Origin: Glutamicibacter sp. JL.03c
Lineage (GTDB): Bacteria; Actinomycetota; Actinomycetes; Actinomycetales; Micrococcaceae
DNA: 64,000 nucleotides
Assembly (NCBI RefSeq): GCF_025854375.1
Contig: NZ_CP107575.1
Coordinates: 3,522,857-3,586,856 of the forward strand
Direction: 5' to 3'
The position numbers and the translations under genes were made by a program. Of the stretch, positions 25,454 to 33,749 are shown in pieces (the first letter of the stretch is position 1; every line of letters begins with the position of its first letter). A model generated the notes under the pieces. That model had not been told where the DNA came from and did no database searches. It saw nothing but the letters and a program-made list of their open reading frames with translations.

Positions 25454-25530
25454 ATTGTTCGATCTGACCAGTTCCGGATGAACAACAGGTAATCAAACGG
25501 TATCTGCCCGGATAACGGCAGATGGGAAGC

Positions 25531-26007
25531 TCAGCTGTCCCCGCTCTGGGCGGGCGAGGACAACGGAAATTTGGCATTCAGCTTGGGATCGACCACCAGC
25601 CGAACGATGGCACCCAGAAGGACCTTGCCGGCACCCCAGTAGAGCGGAATGAGCAGCCAGATGTACCCGCCGAGCCCTCCCGCGGTTCCCAGGATGACAG
25701 TTCCGAAGGTGACCACAATGCCAAGGGCATTGAAGATCATCATGATTCCGTGGGTGATGGAATTCCGTCGCTCCTGTTCGGCCCGGGTTCGGGATTCAAG
25801 TCCTTCGACGGCTTGGGAGAAATGAGATGTTTGAACGCTTTGGAACAATTCACCCACGTGGACATCCAGTGCCTTGGCCACCAGCGAGATGGACTCCAAA
25901 CTCGCATCGTTGCCGGCCTCAAGCCGCTGGATGGTCCGCACGGTGATTCCGCTTTCCTGGGTCCAGCCCTTGGCGCGACGCAATTCTGCAATACGTGATT
26001 AATTCAT
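25531..26007 (-). pseudogene. Damaged XRE-type regulator with two-helix membrane domain
   Basis: The frame from 26007 reads Met-Asn-stop-Ser-Arg-Ile-Ala-Glu-Leu and then continues as a helix-turn-helix (RRAKGWTQESGITVRTIQRLEAG). The stop TAA at 25999-26001 stands where a Gln codon would fit. Five residues normally found between WTQE and SG (the QLAEK-like part of helix 2) are missing. Downstream, a linker and two hydrophobic helices (2TM domain) are intact. A TTG at 25983 could start a shortened protein of 150 residues. I regard it as a decaying gene, or one with a non-standard start. Confidence 0.5.
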
Positions 26008-26134
26008 GGCACTAAAGCTACCGAGAAGAGGCACGAATCCACCACGACAAGAGCACGACAGTTACCCGTCAGCAACCCGACAGCCCGGTAATTCCTGGAT
26101 TGATCTGACCTGATTGAATATACCCGTTGAGGCA

Positions 26135-26683
26135 TCAATTGCGTTGCTGCTTTTCTCTGATCAGGTCCAGCGCTAAGACCGAGCCAATAATCGCTTGGCG
26201 GTGCTGTGTGCTCAGTTGGCCGGCCAACTGCAGCGCGTAAGTGGACTTGCCCGTCAAAGCGTTGCCCATTCCGGACCACTGGCGAGTGACGGTGCCAAGC
26301 ACTGCGCGGGGACTGGAGATCTGGAAATCGAAATCCCATACGCTGCCCGACAGCACGAGTTCTTCACCCGGCATGGAAATGGTGACCCTGGTTTTGAACA
26401 GGGTGATCCGCTTGACCAGGCTGGCCAACGGATTGTCGTTTCCGTCAAGGATTTCAAAACGATCGCGCCCCATGGTCATGGTGTCCTTGACCTTGATGAC
26501 CGGTTTCTCCGGGCCGTCGAAGACGGTGAGCTCCCGGGCACCGGCAAGCATCCGCCCCAGGGAGCTACCACCGGTTTCAACATGAGCAATCTGCATGCCA
26601 GCGGCGTCGAGGATCGCAAAGTCATTCTTCGAGAAGTTCTTCGTCTGCTGAAAAATGAGCCTGTCTTGGGCAAAAATCGTCAT
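26135..26683 (-). CDS. LURP-one/scramblase-like domain protein
   Basis: A protein of about 182 residues with the LURP-one-related (tubby-like) beta-barrel pattern: an N-terminal strand QDRLIFQQTKNFSKNDFAILDAAG, then KPVIKVKDTMTMGRDRFEILDGNDNPLASLVKR, then late strands. The role in bacteria is unknown. Start: Met at 26683 fits the family; Met at 26749 would add 22 residues of no family likeness. Convergent or tandem relation with neighbours gives no clue. Confidence 0.7.
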   Translation of the reverse strand: MTIFAQDRLIFQQTKNFSKNDFAILDAAGMQIAHVETGGSSLGRMLAGARELTVFDGPEKPVIKVKDTMTMGRDRFEILDGNDNPLASLVKRITLFKTRVTISMPGEELVLSGSVWDFDFQISSPRAVLGTVTRQWSGMGNALTGKSTYALQLAGQLSTQHRQAIIGSVLALDLIREKQQRN

Positions 26684-26776
26684 GCTGATGATTATGCCAC
26701 CGATAAATTTTTTGCCACAAGGCACTTGGAACGCGAAGAAGGCCGGCATGGCTACCGACCTTCTTCGCTGGGCGAA

Positions 26777-28057
26777 CTAGGCCCCGAAGAACTCGCGCGT
26801 CACCTTGGACAGGTACCAAGGATCATCGACGCCACACATCTCGCGTGCCGAATGCATGGACAGCAGTGCCACACCCACATCGAGGGTGCGGATGCCCAAC
26901 CGGGTGGCTGTCAATGGGCCGATAGTCGAACCGCAAGGGACCCGGTTGTTGGAGACGAACTCCTGGTAAGGAACGCCGGCACGCTCGCACCAGTTGGCGA
27001 AGGCGGCAGCACCCACCGCGTCGGTGGCGTAACGCTGGTTGGCGTTGATCTTCAACAGCGGACCAGCATTGACCTGCGGGCGGTTGGCCGGGTCGTGGCG
27101 CTCCGGGTAGTTCGGGTGCACCGCATGGCCGGCATCGGCCGAAAGGCATACCGAATTAGCCAAGGCGCGCGCCTGGTCGTCTACCCCGGCGCCCAGCGAC
27201 GCCTGAATGCGGTTGATCAGCTCTTCAAGGAATGGACCACAGGCACCCGAACGGGAGCTGGAACCCAGTTCTTCATGGTCGAAAGCAGCCAGCATGGCAA
27301 TGTGCTGTCCCGATGGCTTCCGCGAGTGGTCAACCAGGGCGATGATTCCGGCATGCACCGAGGTGAGGTTATCCAGCCGGGCGCTGGCGAAGAAGTCCTT
27401 GCCGTGGCCGAAGACCTCGCCACGCTGTGCCGGGGCCGTGAGAATGTCGTAACCGGCCACCTGTGCTGGATCCACACCGGCGGAGGCGGCGAGGACAGCC
27501 AGGATGTCGGCATCAGCCAAGTCCCCGGCTCCGAAGATGGGGTTGGTGTGGGTCTGCTTGTCCAGGGTCAGGCCCTCGTTGACCTGGCGGTCGAGGTGGA
27601 TGGCCAGCTGAGGGATGCGCAGGATCGGTTCGGTCTGCGCCAAGTGCTCGCTGCCGTCTTTCAACACCAGGCGTCCGGCGAGGACCAGTTCGCGGTCCAG
27701 CCAAGAATTCAGCAACGGCCCGCCATATACCTCAACGCCGGCCTGCCACCAGCCATTGGATCCCGAGGTGGGTTTTGGCTTCAGCTTGAAACCGGGTGAG
27801 TCGGTGTGGGCTCCGAGAATATGGAATCCGGAAGTTGCGGTCGCCGCCTCGGGCTGAACCCACGCGATAATCGCGCCGTCGCGCACCACATAGTAGGATC
27901 CTGGCACCAAGTTCCAAGCGTCGGCTTCGTTCAAGCCGGTGAACCCGACAGCGTCCAGGCGCTTAGCGGCCGATGCTGCCGCGTGGTAGCTGGAAGGGGA
28001 AGTTGCGACGTATTCGGCCAGGTCTGCAATGTGGGCCATTGCTGCGGCTTGTGCCAT
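26777..28057 (-). CDS. M18-family aminopeptidase
   Basis: A 426-residue zinc aminopeptidase (PepB/ApeB type). The metal sites are visible in order: AHTDSPG (H84, D86), DHEELGSSSRSGA, SADAGHAVHPNYPERHDP, and SMHSAREM near the C-terminus. The family removes N-terminal amino acids from peptides in the cytosol. Full length. Single gene, with a GAAAGAAGTGAG purine run before the ATG. Confidence 0.92.
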   Translation of the reverse strand: MAQAAAMAHIADLAEYVATSPSSYHAAASAAKRLDAVGFTGLNEADAWNLVPGSYYVVRDGAIIAWVQPEAATATSGFHILGAHTDSPGFKLKPKPTSGSNGWWQAGVEVYGGPLLNSWLDRELVLAGRLVLKDGSEHLAQTEPILRIPQLAIHLDRQVNEGLTLDKQTHTNPIFGAGDLADADILAVLAASAGVDPAQVAGYDILTAPAQRGEVFGHGKDFFASARLDNLTSVHAGIIALVDHSRKPSGQHIAMLAAFDHEELGSSSRSGACGPFLEELINRIQASLGAGVDDQARALANSVCLSADAGHAVHPNYPERHDPANRPQVNAGPLLKINANQRYATDAVGAAAFANWCERAGVPYQEFVSNNRVPCGSTIGPLTATRLGIRTLDVGVALLSMHSAREMCGVDDPWYLSKVTREFFGA

Positions 28058-28287
28058 AGCTGGTTACTCACTTCTTTCTGTCATCGTCTCGCTGGAATCC
28101 AGGATGAGGTTCCCGCCTGGACTATCGGGTTGTTCTCCAGCTTAGTATCCCGGTGCCGAATTGCCGACGGATCAGCGCTCTCCGAGCTTTCTAGGAGCCA
28201 GGTGGACACCCTCATCTCATGCTTGACTTGGAACCTAGCGTCGGCAAAGCTGAAGTCAGACCGGGAGACAACGAAAGCGAGATCATC

Positions 28288-28698
28288 ATGGCTACATCTG
28301 ATCCAACCCCAGAGCCACGCAACCTGCCTGTGGAGCCACAGAATGGTGTCCAGGTTAATTCCGGTGAACACGCTGTTCAACCGCGTACGCCGAAGGAAGC
28401 CAAGGCACCGCGCGAAATTCCTGAATCCAAGGAAAAGCTGCCGGTGACCAAGCTCGGCCGCATCTGGACTGCCACCGTCTTGGGCATCATCGTCCTGATC
28501 TTGCTGATCATTTTCATCGCCCAGAACCAAGACCAGGTCACGCTGAGGTACTTCGCCTACGAGGGACAGGTGAACCTCGGCTTGGCACTGTTCATCGCCG
28601 CTATCGGCGGCGCCTTGGTGGTTGCAATTGCCGGAGTAGCCCGCGTGATCCAGCTGCGCGCCACGGCGAAGAAGAAGCGCAAGGCCAGCAAGGGCTAA
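28288..28698 (+). CDS. LapA/DUF1049-type membrane protein
   Basis: A 136-residue protein: a Pro-rich hydrophilic N-terminal 65 residues, then two membrane helices (about 72-93 and 108-127) with the LapA pattern FIAQNQDQVTLRYFAYEGQVNLGLALFIAAIGGALVVAI, then a basic tail KKKRKASKG. Function unknown in actinobacteria. The ATG at 28288 is preferred over a TTG at 28219. Confidence 0.8.
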   Translation: MATSDPTPEPRNLPVEPQNGVQVNSGEHAVQPRTPKEAKAPREIPESKEKLPVTKLGRIWTATVLGIIVLILLIIFIAQNQDQVTLRYFAYEGQVNLGLALFIAAIGGALVVAIAGVARVIQLRATAKKKRKASKG

Positions 28699-28706
28699 GA
28701 GCAATC

Positions 28707-28754
28707 CGAGGGCCGCTGCCCGTCGAAATCAACTTCGGCAGGCAGCGGCCCTCG
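28707..28754. terminator. Bidirectional terminator
   Basis: CGAGGGCCGCTGCC (28707-28720) pairs perfectly with 28741-28754 over a 20-base loop. It sits between the convergent ends of the LapA-like gene (28698) and the response regulator (28766). Confidence 0.85.
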
Positions 28755-28765
28755 TGTGTGGAAAA

Positions 28766-29464
28766 TCAGTAGTCGAGTCCCTGGGAAGGGATGACTAGCC
28801 CGGTTTCGTAGGCATAGACCACGGCTTGGACACGGTCCCTCAGGTGCAGTTTGGTCAGGATCCTGCGCACATGCGTTTTAACCGTTGCCTCGGAAAGGAA
28901 GAAACGGTGCGCAATTTCCGCGTTGGATAATCCTTCGGCGAGCGCGCGCAATACTTCTTGCTCGCGCGGCGTCAGGTCATCAAGCAAGGGATCTCGCGGG
29001 GCTTCTGCGGGCTGACCGGCATGGGCTTTGCCGCCATTACGGACATAGGTTTCCAGCAGCCGCGCAGTGACCCGGGGCGCCACTACGGCATCGCCGGAGG
29101 CGACCAGGCGCACCGCTTGAACCAGTTCTTCGGGAGCAACATCCTTGAGCAGGAACGCGCTCGCACCGGCTTGCAACCCCGAAAAGGCATATTCATCCAG
29201 GTCAAAGGTCGTCAGGATGATGATCTTGGTGTCCGGGTGATCCTTCGCGATGCGTTCGGTGGCTTCGATGCCGTCCATTTTGGGCATGCGGACATCCATA
29301 AGCACCACGTCGGGCTTCAGCACCGCCGTCTGGGTCAAGGCGTCCAGGCCGTCAGCGGCTTCACCGGCGATGGCGATATCGTCCTCGCCTTCAAGGATCA
29401 GGCGGAATCCCATGCGCAACAGCGGCTGGTCATCTACCAGCAAGACCTTTATTTTCTCTTCCAT
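28766..29464 (-). CDS. NarL/LuxR-type response regulator of ABC-linked system
   Basis: A 232-residue response regulator with the phospho-acceptor D57 (VVLMDVRMP), Lys in FLLKDVAP, and a C-terminal LuxR helix-turn-helix (LTPREQEVLRALAEGLSNAEIAHRFFLSEATVKTHVRRIL). It starts 2 bases after the kinase stop. Operon order on the minus strand is ATPase, permease, kinase, regulator. Such systems often respond to and export membrane-active drugs; inferred from context. Confidence 0.92.
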   Translation of the reverse strand: MEEKIKVLLVDDQPLLRMGFRLILEGEDDIAIAGEAADGLDALTQTAVLKPDVVLMDVRMPKMDGIEATERIAKDHPDTKIIILTTFDLDEYAFSGLQAGASAFLLKDVAPEELVQAVRLVASGDAVVAPRVTARLLETYVRNGGKAHAGQPAEAPRDPLLDDLTPREQEVLRALAEGLSNAEIAHRFFLSEATVKTHVRRILTKLHLRDRVQAVVYAYETGLVIPSQGLDY

Positions 29465-29466
29465 GC

Positions 29467-30762
29467 CTATTCCTTCGCTGTTTTCCGCTTGTCGTTGTTC
29501 ACGCCGAATTCAGGGATTTTCAGCACCACTTTAACTATCCAGCCTCCGCTGGCTACCGGGCCGACTTCGACGGTTCCGTCAAAAAGCGCTGCTCGTTCAC
29601 GCATGCCCCTGAGTCCTCGGCCGCTGCCAACGCTGGGCACCCTGGTCGCATCGCCGTTATCCATGACTTCCAAGCGCAGTTCATCGCGCCTCCGCTCCAA
29701 ACGTACCTGCACGTCGCTGACGTTGCGGGCGTAGCGCAGCGAGTTGGTCAGGGATTCCTGGATCATGCGGAAGACCGTCAATTGGAAGGTGGTGTCGTCG
29801 GGCAGGTTCCCCCCGATGCGGGTGAACGTGATGGGCAGGCCGGCGGTGCGGAATCCCTCGAGAAGCTGCTCGACATTCCCGCCGGTGGGTTGCGGTTCCA
29901 GCTCCCCGGTTTCGTTCTGGCGCAGCACGCCAAGCATGCGGCGCATATCCGCCAACGCGGTCCTGCCGGTGCCGGAGAGCTCATTGAGCACTTCGTCGGC
30001 TCGGGCCTGGTCACGTTTGGCGACCACGCGTGCGCCTTCGGACAAGGCGATCATCACGGACAGGGAGTGCGCGACCACGTCATGCATTTCCCGGGCGATC
30101 CGGTTGCGCTCTTGGACTTGGGCCAGGCTGGATACCTGGCGTGCCCAGTGATTGAGCTCGGCCTCATGGATTCGCGCATTACGCACGTTCATGCCAACCG
30201 CAGCCGCGGCAATGTAGAAACCGATGACAAAACTGCCTGAGATGCCGATGATGATTCGGCTGAAGGTTGCCTCGTCAATGCCGTCGCTGGGATCCAGCTC
30301 CATCCCGGCCATATCCGGGAAGCCCATCAGCACCATGAGCACCACTTGGAAGCTGCCCGCCAGTACCGCCAGCGGTATGGTGCGCTTGGCCGAATAGCTG
30401 GTAGCCACCGTGTACAGCGCGATGATCATGCCCACGCCGCCGAGCCCACCCTGCGGGCCGGCGATGATCAAGGCTACGCATTCGAAAACGAACACCAGGA
30501 TGATGACGGTCATCGGCGCTTTTCGGCGATATAGCAGTGCGGCACTGACCGCCAGCGTGATGACCAGCAGGCCGGTGGCGTTGGCCCCAGGCATGGACGC
30601 GGTGATCAGTACCCCGGGCAGGGTGAGCAACAGGTACAGGACCACTGCGCCAATAACCACCAAGCGCGGGTGGGTGCGCAGGTAGCGGCGCAACCGGCCC
30701 ATTCGCTTGGCGGTCAGTTCGTCAAAGGAGGCAACAGTTTCCTGCAGCGTCTGTTGGGTCAT
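29467..30762 (-). CDS. Membrane sensor histidine kinase of ABC-linked system
   Basis: A 431-residue HisKA_3 kinase with about six N-terminal membrane helices (residues 33-190), a coiled region, the H-box IAREMHDVVAHSLSVMIALSEGA with H227, and an ATPase domain ending with GRGLRGMRERAALFDG. The Met at 30762 is chosen because the upstream extension (to 30864) overlaps the end of the permease gene at 30797 and has no family likeness. Confidence 0.9.
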   Translation of the reverse strand: MTQQTLQETVASFDELTAKRMGRLRRYLRTHPRLVVIGAVVLYLLLTLPGVLITASMPGANATGLLVITLAVSAALLYRRKAPMTVIILVFVFECVALIIAGPQGGLGGVGMIIALYTVATSYSAKRTIPLAVLAGSFQVVLMVLMGFPDMAGMELDPSDGIDEATFSRIIIGISGSFVIGFYIAAAAVGMNVRNARIHEAELNHWARQVSSLAQVQERNRIAREMHDVVAHSLSVMIALSEGARVVAKRDQARADEVLNELSGTGRTALADMRRMLGVLRQNETGELEPQPTGGNVEQLLEGFRTAGLPITFTRIGGNLPDDTTFQLTVFRMIQESLTNSLRYARNVSDVQVRLERRRDELRLEVMDNGDATRVPSVGSGRGLRGMRERAALFDGTVEVGPVASGGWIVKVVLKIPEFGVNNDKRKTAKE

Positions 30763-30796
30763 GGTTCCAGTGTAGTTTTCCCGGCCTGTCCGCCGG

Positions 30797-31639
30797 TTAC
30801 TTGATGTCCCGCTTGGCGAGCAATACTGCGCCGAGGGCCAATGGGATGATGATCCATCCGGCAATGCCGGCCAGCTGCTGCCACAGCTCCAATTCGGTGG
30901 GGACGCTCAGTGGCGTGGCCAAGGACATTCCCAGCTGGTCGGGCAGGAAAGCCGAGATGTTCTTGGACCAATCCACGAGGGATCCAAGGATGGCGGTGAT
31001 GATCGGCAGGACAAAGAACACGCCGGCCAAGATGGTGATGCCGCCTGCGGAATTGCGCAGCAGGACGCCCAGCGCCAGGCCGATCAGGGCTGCCATGATG
31101 ACGGCCAGGGTGCCATACCAGAGCACCGATTGGAATGATTCGCCACCGAAGTCCAGGACCAGGCCGTAGTTCTCGGCAATGGGCTTCGCCGCCACAAAGG
31201 CCAGGAGGCTCGAGACCAACTGTGTCAGTCCCGTGAGCACCACGATCAACACGATTTTTGCCGACATCACGCGCAGCCGCTGCGGGCTGGCCAAGAAGGT
31301 GCTCACCGCCGATCCCGTGGTGAATTCACCGCTGAACAACAGTACGCCCAGCACGCCGAGGATCAACTGGCTGAAGACCAGGCCCGAGCCGATGGTTTCG
31401 CCGGCAAAGCCAGGCTCGGCCATGGAGCTCATGCCCTCCATCTGGCTGACATCGCCCATGCTCTGCAACAGCGAGCCGACGCCCCAGGTGCCAACGACGG
31501 CGATGGCCACATAGAGCACTACCGCTATGGCCAACAGGATGCTGGTGGATTTCAACGAGAACATGCGGATCACTTCGCTGCGCAGCACTCCGCCGAAAGT
31601 GACCTGGCCGCGCAGAGGTGCTTGAATCTGGGTTGTCAT
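30797..31639 (-). CDS. ABC-2-type transporter permease
   Basis: A 280-residue permease with six hydrophobic segments. LRSEVIRMFSLKSTSILLAIAVVLYV begins the first helix; LLFSGEFTTGSAVSTFLASPQRLRVMSAKIV is the classic ABC-2 motif before the third helix. It follows the ATPase gene by 6 bases. Together they probably export a drug, lipid or peptide. Confidence 0.9.
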   Translation of the reverse strand: MTTQIQAPLRGQVTFGGVLRSEVIRMFSLKSTSILLAIAVVLYVAIAVVGTWGVGSLLQSMGDVSQMEGMSSMAEPGFAGETIGSGLVFSQLILGVLGVLLFSGEFTTGSAVSTFLASPQRLRVMSAKIVLIVVLTGLTQLVSSLLAFVAAKPIAENYGLVLDFGGESFQSVLWYGTLAVIMAALIGLALGVLLRNSAGGITILAGVFFVLPIITAILGSLVDWSKNISAFLPDQLGMSLATPLSVPTELELWQQLAGIAGWIIIPLALGAVLLAKRDIK

Positions 31640-31645
31640 TATCTT

Positions 31646-32572
31646 CTACTTCCCGCCGCTGTGCCCGGCAACAATATTCGAGTTGTATTCCACGGCGTCC
31701 CGGGTCAACTCCATGTAGGCATCTTCCAAAGTGCGTTGCAACGGACGCAGCTCGCTGAGCACCACACCGGCCTCCAGGGCGCGGCGGCCGATGGCTTCCG
31801 AGTCCGGGCCTGTGACTTCGAGGCTCTGCCCATCGAGGCGGCGCAATTGCACGCCTTCGGCGCTCAGGGCATTCATCAACACCTCGATATCGGTGGCGCG
31901 AACGATGGTTTGGGACAGCCCGTTATGGATGAATTCGTTGATCGGAGCATCGGCCATAATGCGTCCGCGGCCAATGACAATCAGATGGTCCGCGGTTTGC
32001 GCCATCTCGCTCATGAGGTGGGAGGAGATCAACACGGTCTTGCCGGCCGCGGCTTGCTGCCGGGCGAGGTTGCGCACCCAAGCCACGCCTTCGGGGTCCA
32101 ACCCATTGACCGGTTCATCGAGGATCAGCACCTGCGGGTCGCCCAGCAGCGCGGTGGCGATGCCCAGGCGTTGGCCCATGCCCAAGGAGAACCCTCCGAC
32201 CTTCTTGCGCTGCACGCCGCTCAGGCCAGTCAGTTCCAGCACCTCGTGGACCCTGGAGACCGGCAAGCCCGCGGTGGCAGCCATGGCCCGCAAGTGGGCC
32301 AAAGGGGTCAGCGACTTGTGCACCGACTTCGCTTCCAGCAAGGTGCCCACCTCGGTCAGCGGATGCTTGGAGGTCTTGAAGTCCCGGTTGTTCACCAGGA
32401 CCTGCCCGCTGGTGGGGGCCGCCAACCCGACGATCATGCGCATGGTGGTGGATTTGCCGGCGCCGTTAGGACCGAGGAAACCGGTCACCGCTCCGGGTTG
32501 CACCGTGAACGACACCTGGTCGACCACGGTCTTGTTGCCGTATCTCTTCGTCAACTGCTGAGCCTGGATCAT
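31646..32572 (-). CDS. ABC transporter ATP-binding protein
   Basis: A 308-residue ABC ATPase of the NatA/BcrA type. Walker A is GPNGAGKST (34-42), signature FSLGMGQRLGIATAL, Walker B VLILDEPVNGLD, H-loop SSHLMSE. The C-terminal 90 residues (ITDIEVLMNAL-like) are the usual DUF4162-like tail. First gene of the four-gene operon 32572-28766. Confidence 0.93.
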   Translation of the reverse strand: MIQAQQLTKRYGNKTVVDQVSFTVQPGAVTGFLGPNGAGKSTTMRMIVGLAAPTSGQVLVNNRDFKTSKHPLTEVGTLLEAKSVHKSLTPLAHLRAMAATAGLPVSRVHEVLELTGLSGVQRKKVGGFSLGMGQRLGIATALLGDPQVLILDEPVNGLDPEGVAWVRNLARQQAAAGKTVLISSHLMSEMAQTADHLIVIGRGRIMADAPINEFIHNGLSQTIVRATDIEVLMNALSAEGVQLRRLDGQSLEVTGPDSEAIGRRALEAGVVLSELRPLQRTLEDAYMELTRDAVEYNSNIVAGHSGGK

Positions 32573-32666
32573 ATCTCCAGCCTATGGAAAACAGGTTGCA
32601 AATGCACCGGCCCGAATGCTGATCTTCGCCTCACTCAAAAGGGTGAGTGCACGGAACTAAAACAGT

Positions 32667-32696
32667 GATGGCATGCGCCTTGTGGTGCATGCCATC
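32667..32696 (-). terminator. Terminator hairpin after the DUF218 gene
   Basis: GATGGCATGC (32667-32676) pairs with GCATGCCATC (32687-32696) over a 10-base loop, 19 bases after the stop of the minus-strand DUF218 gene. The following minus-strand bases are ACTGTTTTAG, a short T-tract. Confidence 0.75.
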
Positions 32697-32714
32697 GCTG
32701 CTGTCCGCCGGGAT

Positions 32715-33743
32715 TCAGAACCCTGCACGGGTGGCCAGGAAGATCAGCCCGGCAAGGCCCGCCGCGAAGGGCAGGGCCAGCAGGATGATGAGCTTGGGCT
32801 GATCGCGGGCTATCGCCACGCACTCGCGCAAGAAGGCGCTGGGCCGATAGTAGGCTGCTGTCTTCCCGCCATAGGAGCGGGCTTCCAACCCCATCTGGCG
32901 CGAGGCCAGGCCGGCTCGCAGCGCGTGATAATCGCTGGTGACCAGCCATAGGTGTCCCTCCGGCTGGCGTTCGCGGACCAACGCATCGGAGAATTCCAGG
33001 TTCTCCACGGTGTCCTTGGCCCGGTCTTCGATCAGGATCTGCGATTCGGGGATGCCCTGATCACGCAGGTAGCGGGCCATGCTCACACCCTCGGGTTCCT
33101 GTTCATCGTGCCCCTGTCCCCCGGTGGGAACCATCAGCAGTTGCGGCTCGGATTGCGAGGCGTAGAGCTCGATGGCCTTGTCCAGCCGGCCGCGCAGCAA
33201 GGGGGTGACTTTCCCGTTGATGGTGCGCGCCCCGAGGATGACGGCGGCAACACCGCGGGTTTTTGCCGGGAATTTCGCGTGCACCCAGGCATAGAGCAGC
33301 AGCATGGCGAAGAGGCTGGCGGAGAACACCGAGGCCATGAACAAGATGAACGCGAGCGAGTACGTCCACCAGGTATTGATCCCCACCAGCAGCACCGCGA
33401 GCACCGGCAGGATGAAGACCAGCACACCGGCGGCCAGGGACAGCAGGTTGGAGATCCGTGCGCCCTCGCGCCGCCACATCAGCACGCCGTTGTAGATCAG
33501 CGCCGCGCCGAAGACCACCACGATCAGCGGGGTGAGCACCATGACAATGGCTATCAGGAAGCCGAAGCCGGGGACCAGGGCACTCAGCAAATCCACAAGG
33601 GCGGCAATGCTGCACAGTGCCAGGGGGAAGAGCAAGGCGGCCAGCCCCAGTCGGCGGGGATCCTTGCGGTACTGCCAGATGAACACCGCCCAGAGCGCTG
33701 CCAGCAGGGCCCATCCAGCGAGTTGAACCAGTAGTTCCTGCAT
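32715..33743 (-). CDS. DUF218 (YdcF/SanA-like) membrane protein
   Basis: A 342-residue protein with about five N-terminal helices (to about residue 150), then the DUF218 domain: VILGARTINGKVTPLLRGRLDKAIELY, LMVPTGGQGHDEQEPEGVSMARYLRDQGIPESQILIEDRAKDTVENLEFS, TSDYHALRAGLASRQMG. A last helix ends the protein. YdcF and SanA/ElyC proteins are linked to envelope integrity and undecaprenyl-carrier metabolism; the precise role is unknown. Located 6 bases after the FAD oxidoreductase gene end. Confidence 0.88.
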   Translation of the reverse strand: MQELLVQLAGWALLAALWAVFIWQYRKDPRRLGLAALLFPLALCSIAALVDLLSALVPGFGFLIAIVMVLTPLIVVVFGAALIYNGVLMWRREGARISNLLSLAAGVLVFILPVLAVLLVGINTWWTYSLAFILFMASVFSASLFAMLLLYAWVHAKFPAKTRGVAAVILGARTINGKVTPLLRGRLDKAIELYASQSEPQLLMVPTGGQGHDEQEPEGVSMARYLRDQGIPESQILIEDRAKDTVENLEFSDALVRERQPEGHLWLVTSDYHALRAGLASRQMGLEARSYGGKTAAYYRPSAFLRECVAIARDQPKLIILLALPFAAGLAGLIFLATRAGF

Positions 33744-33749
33744 CGCCGA

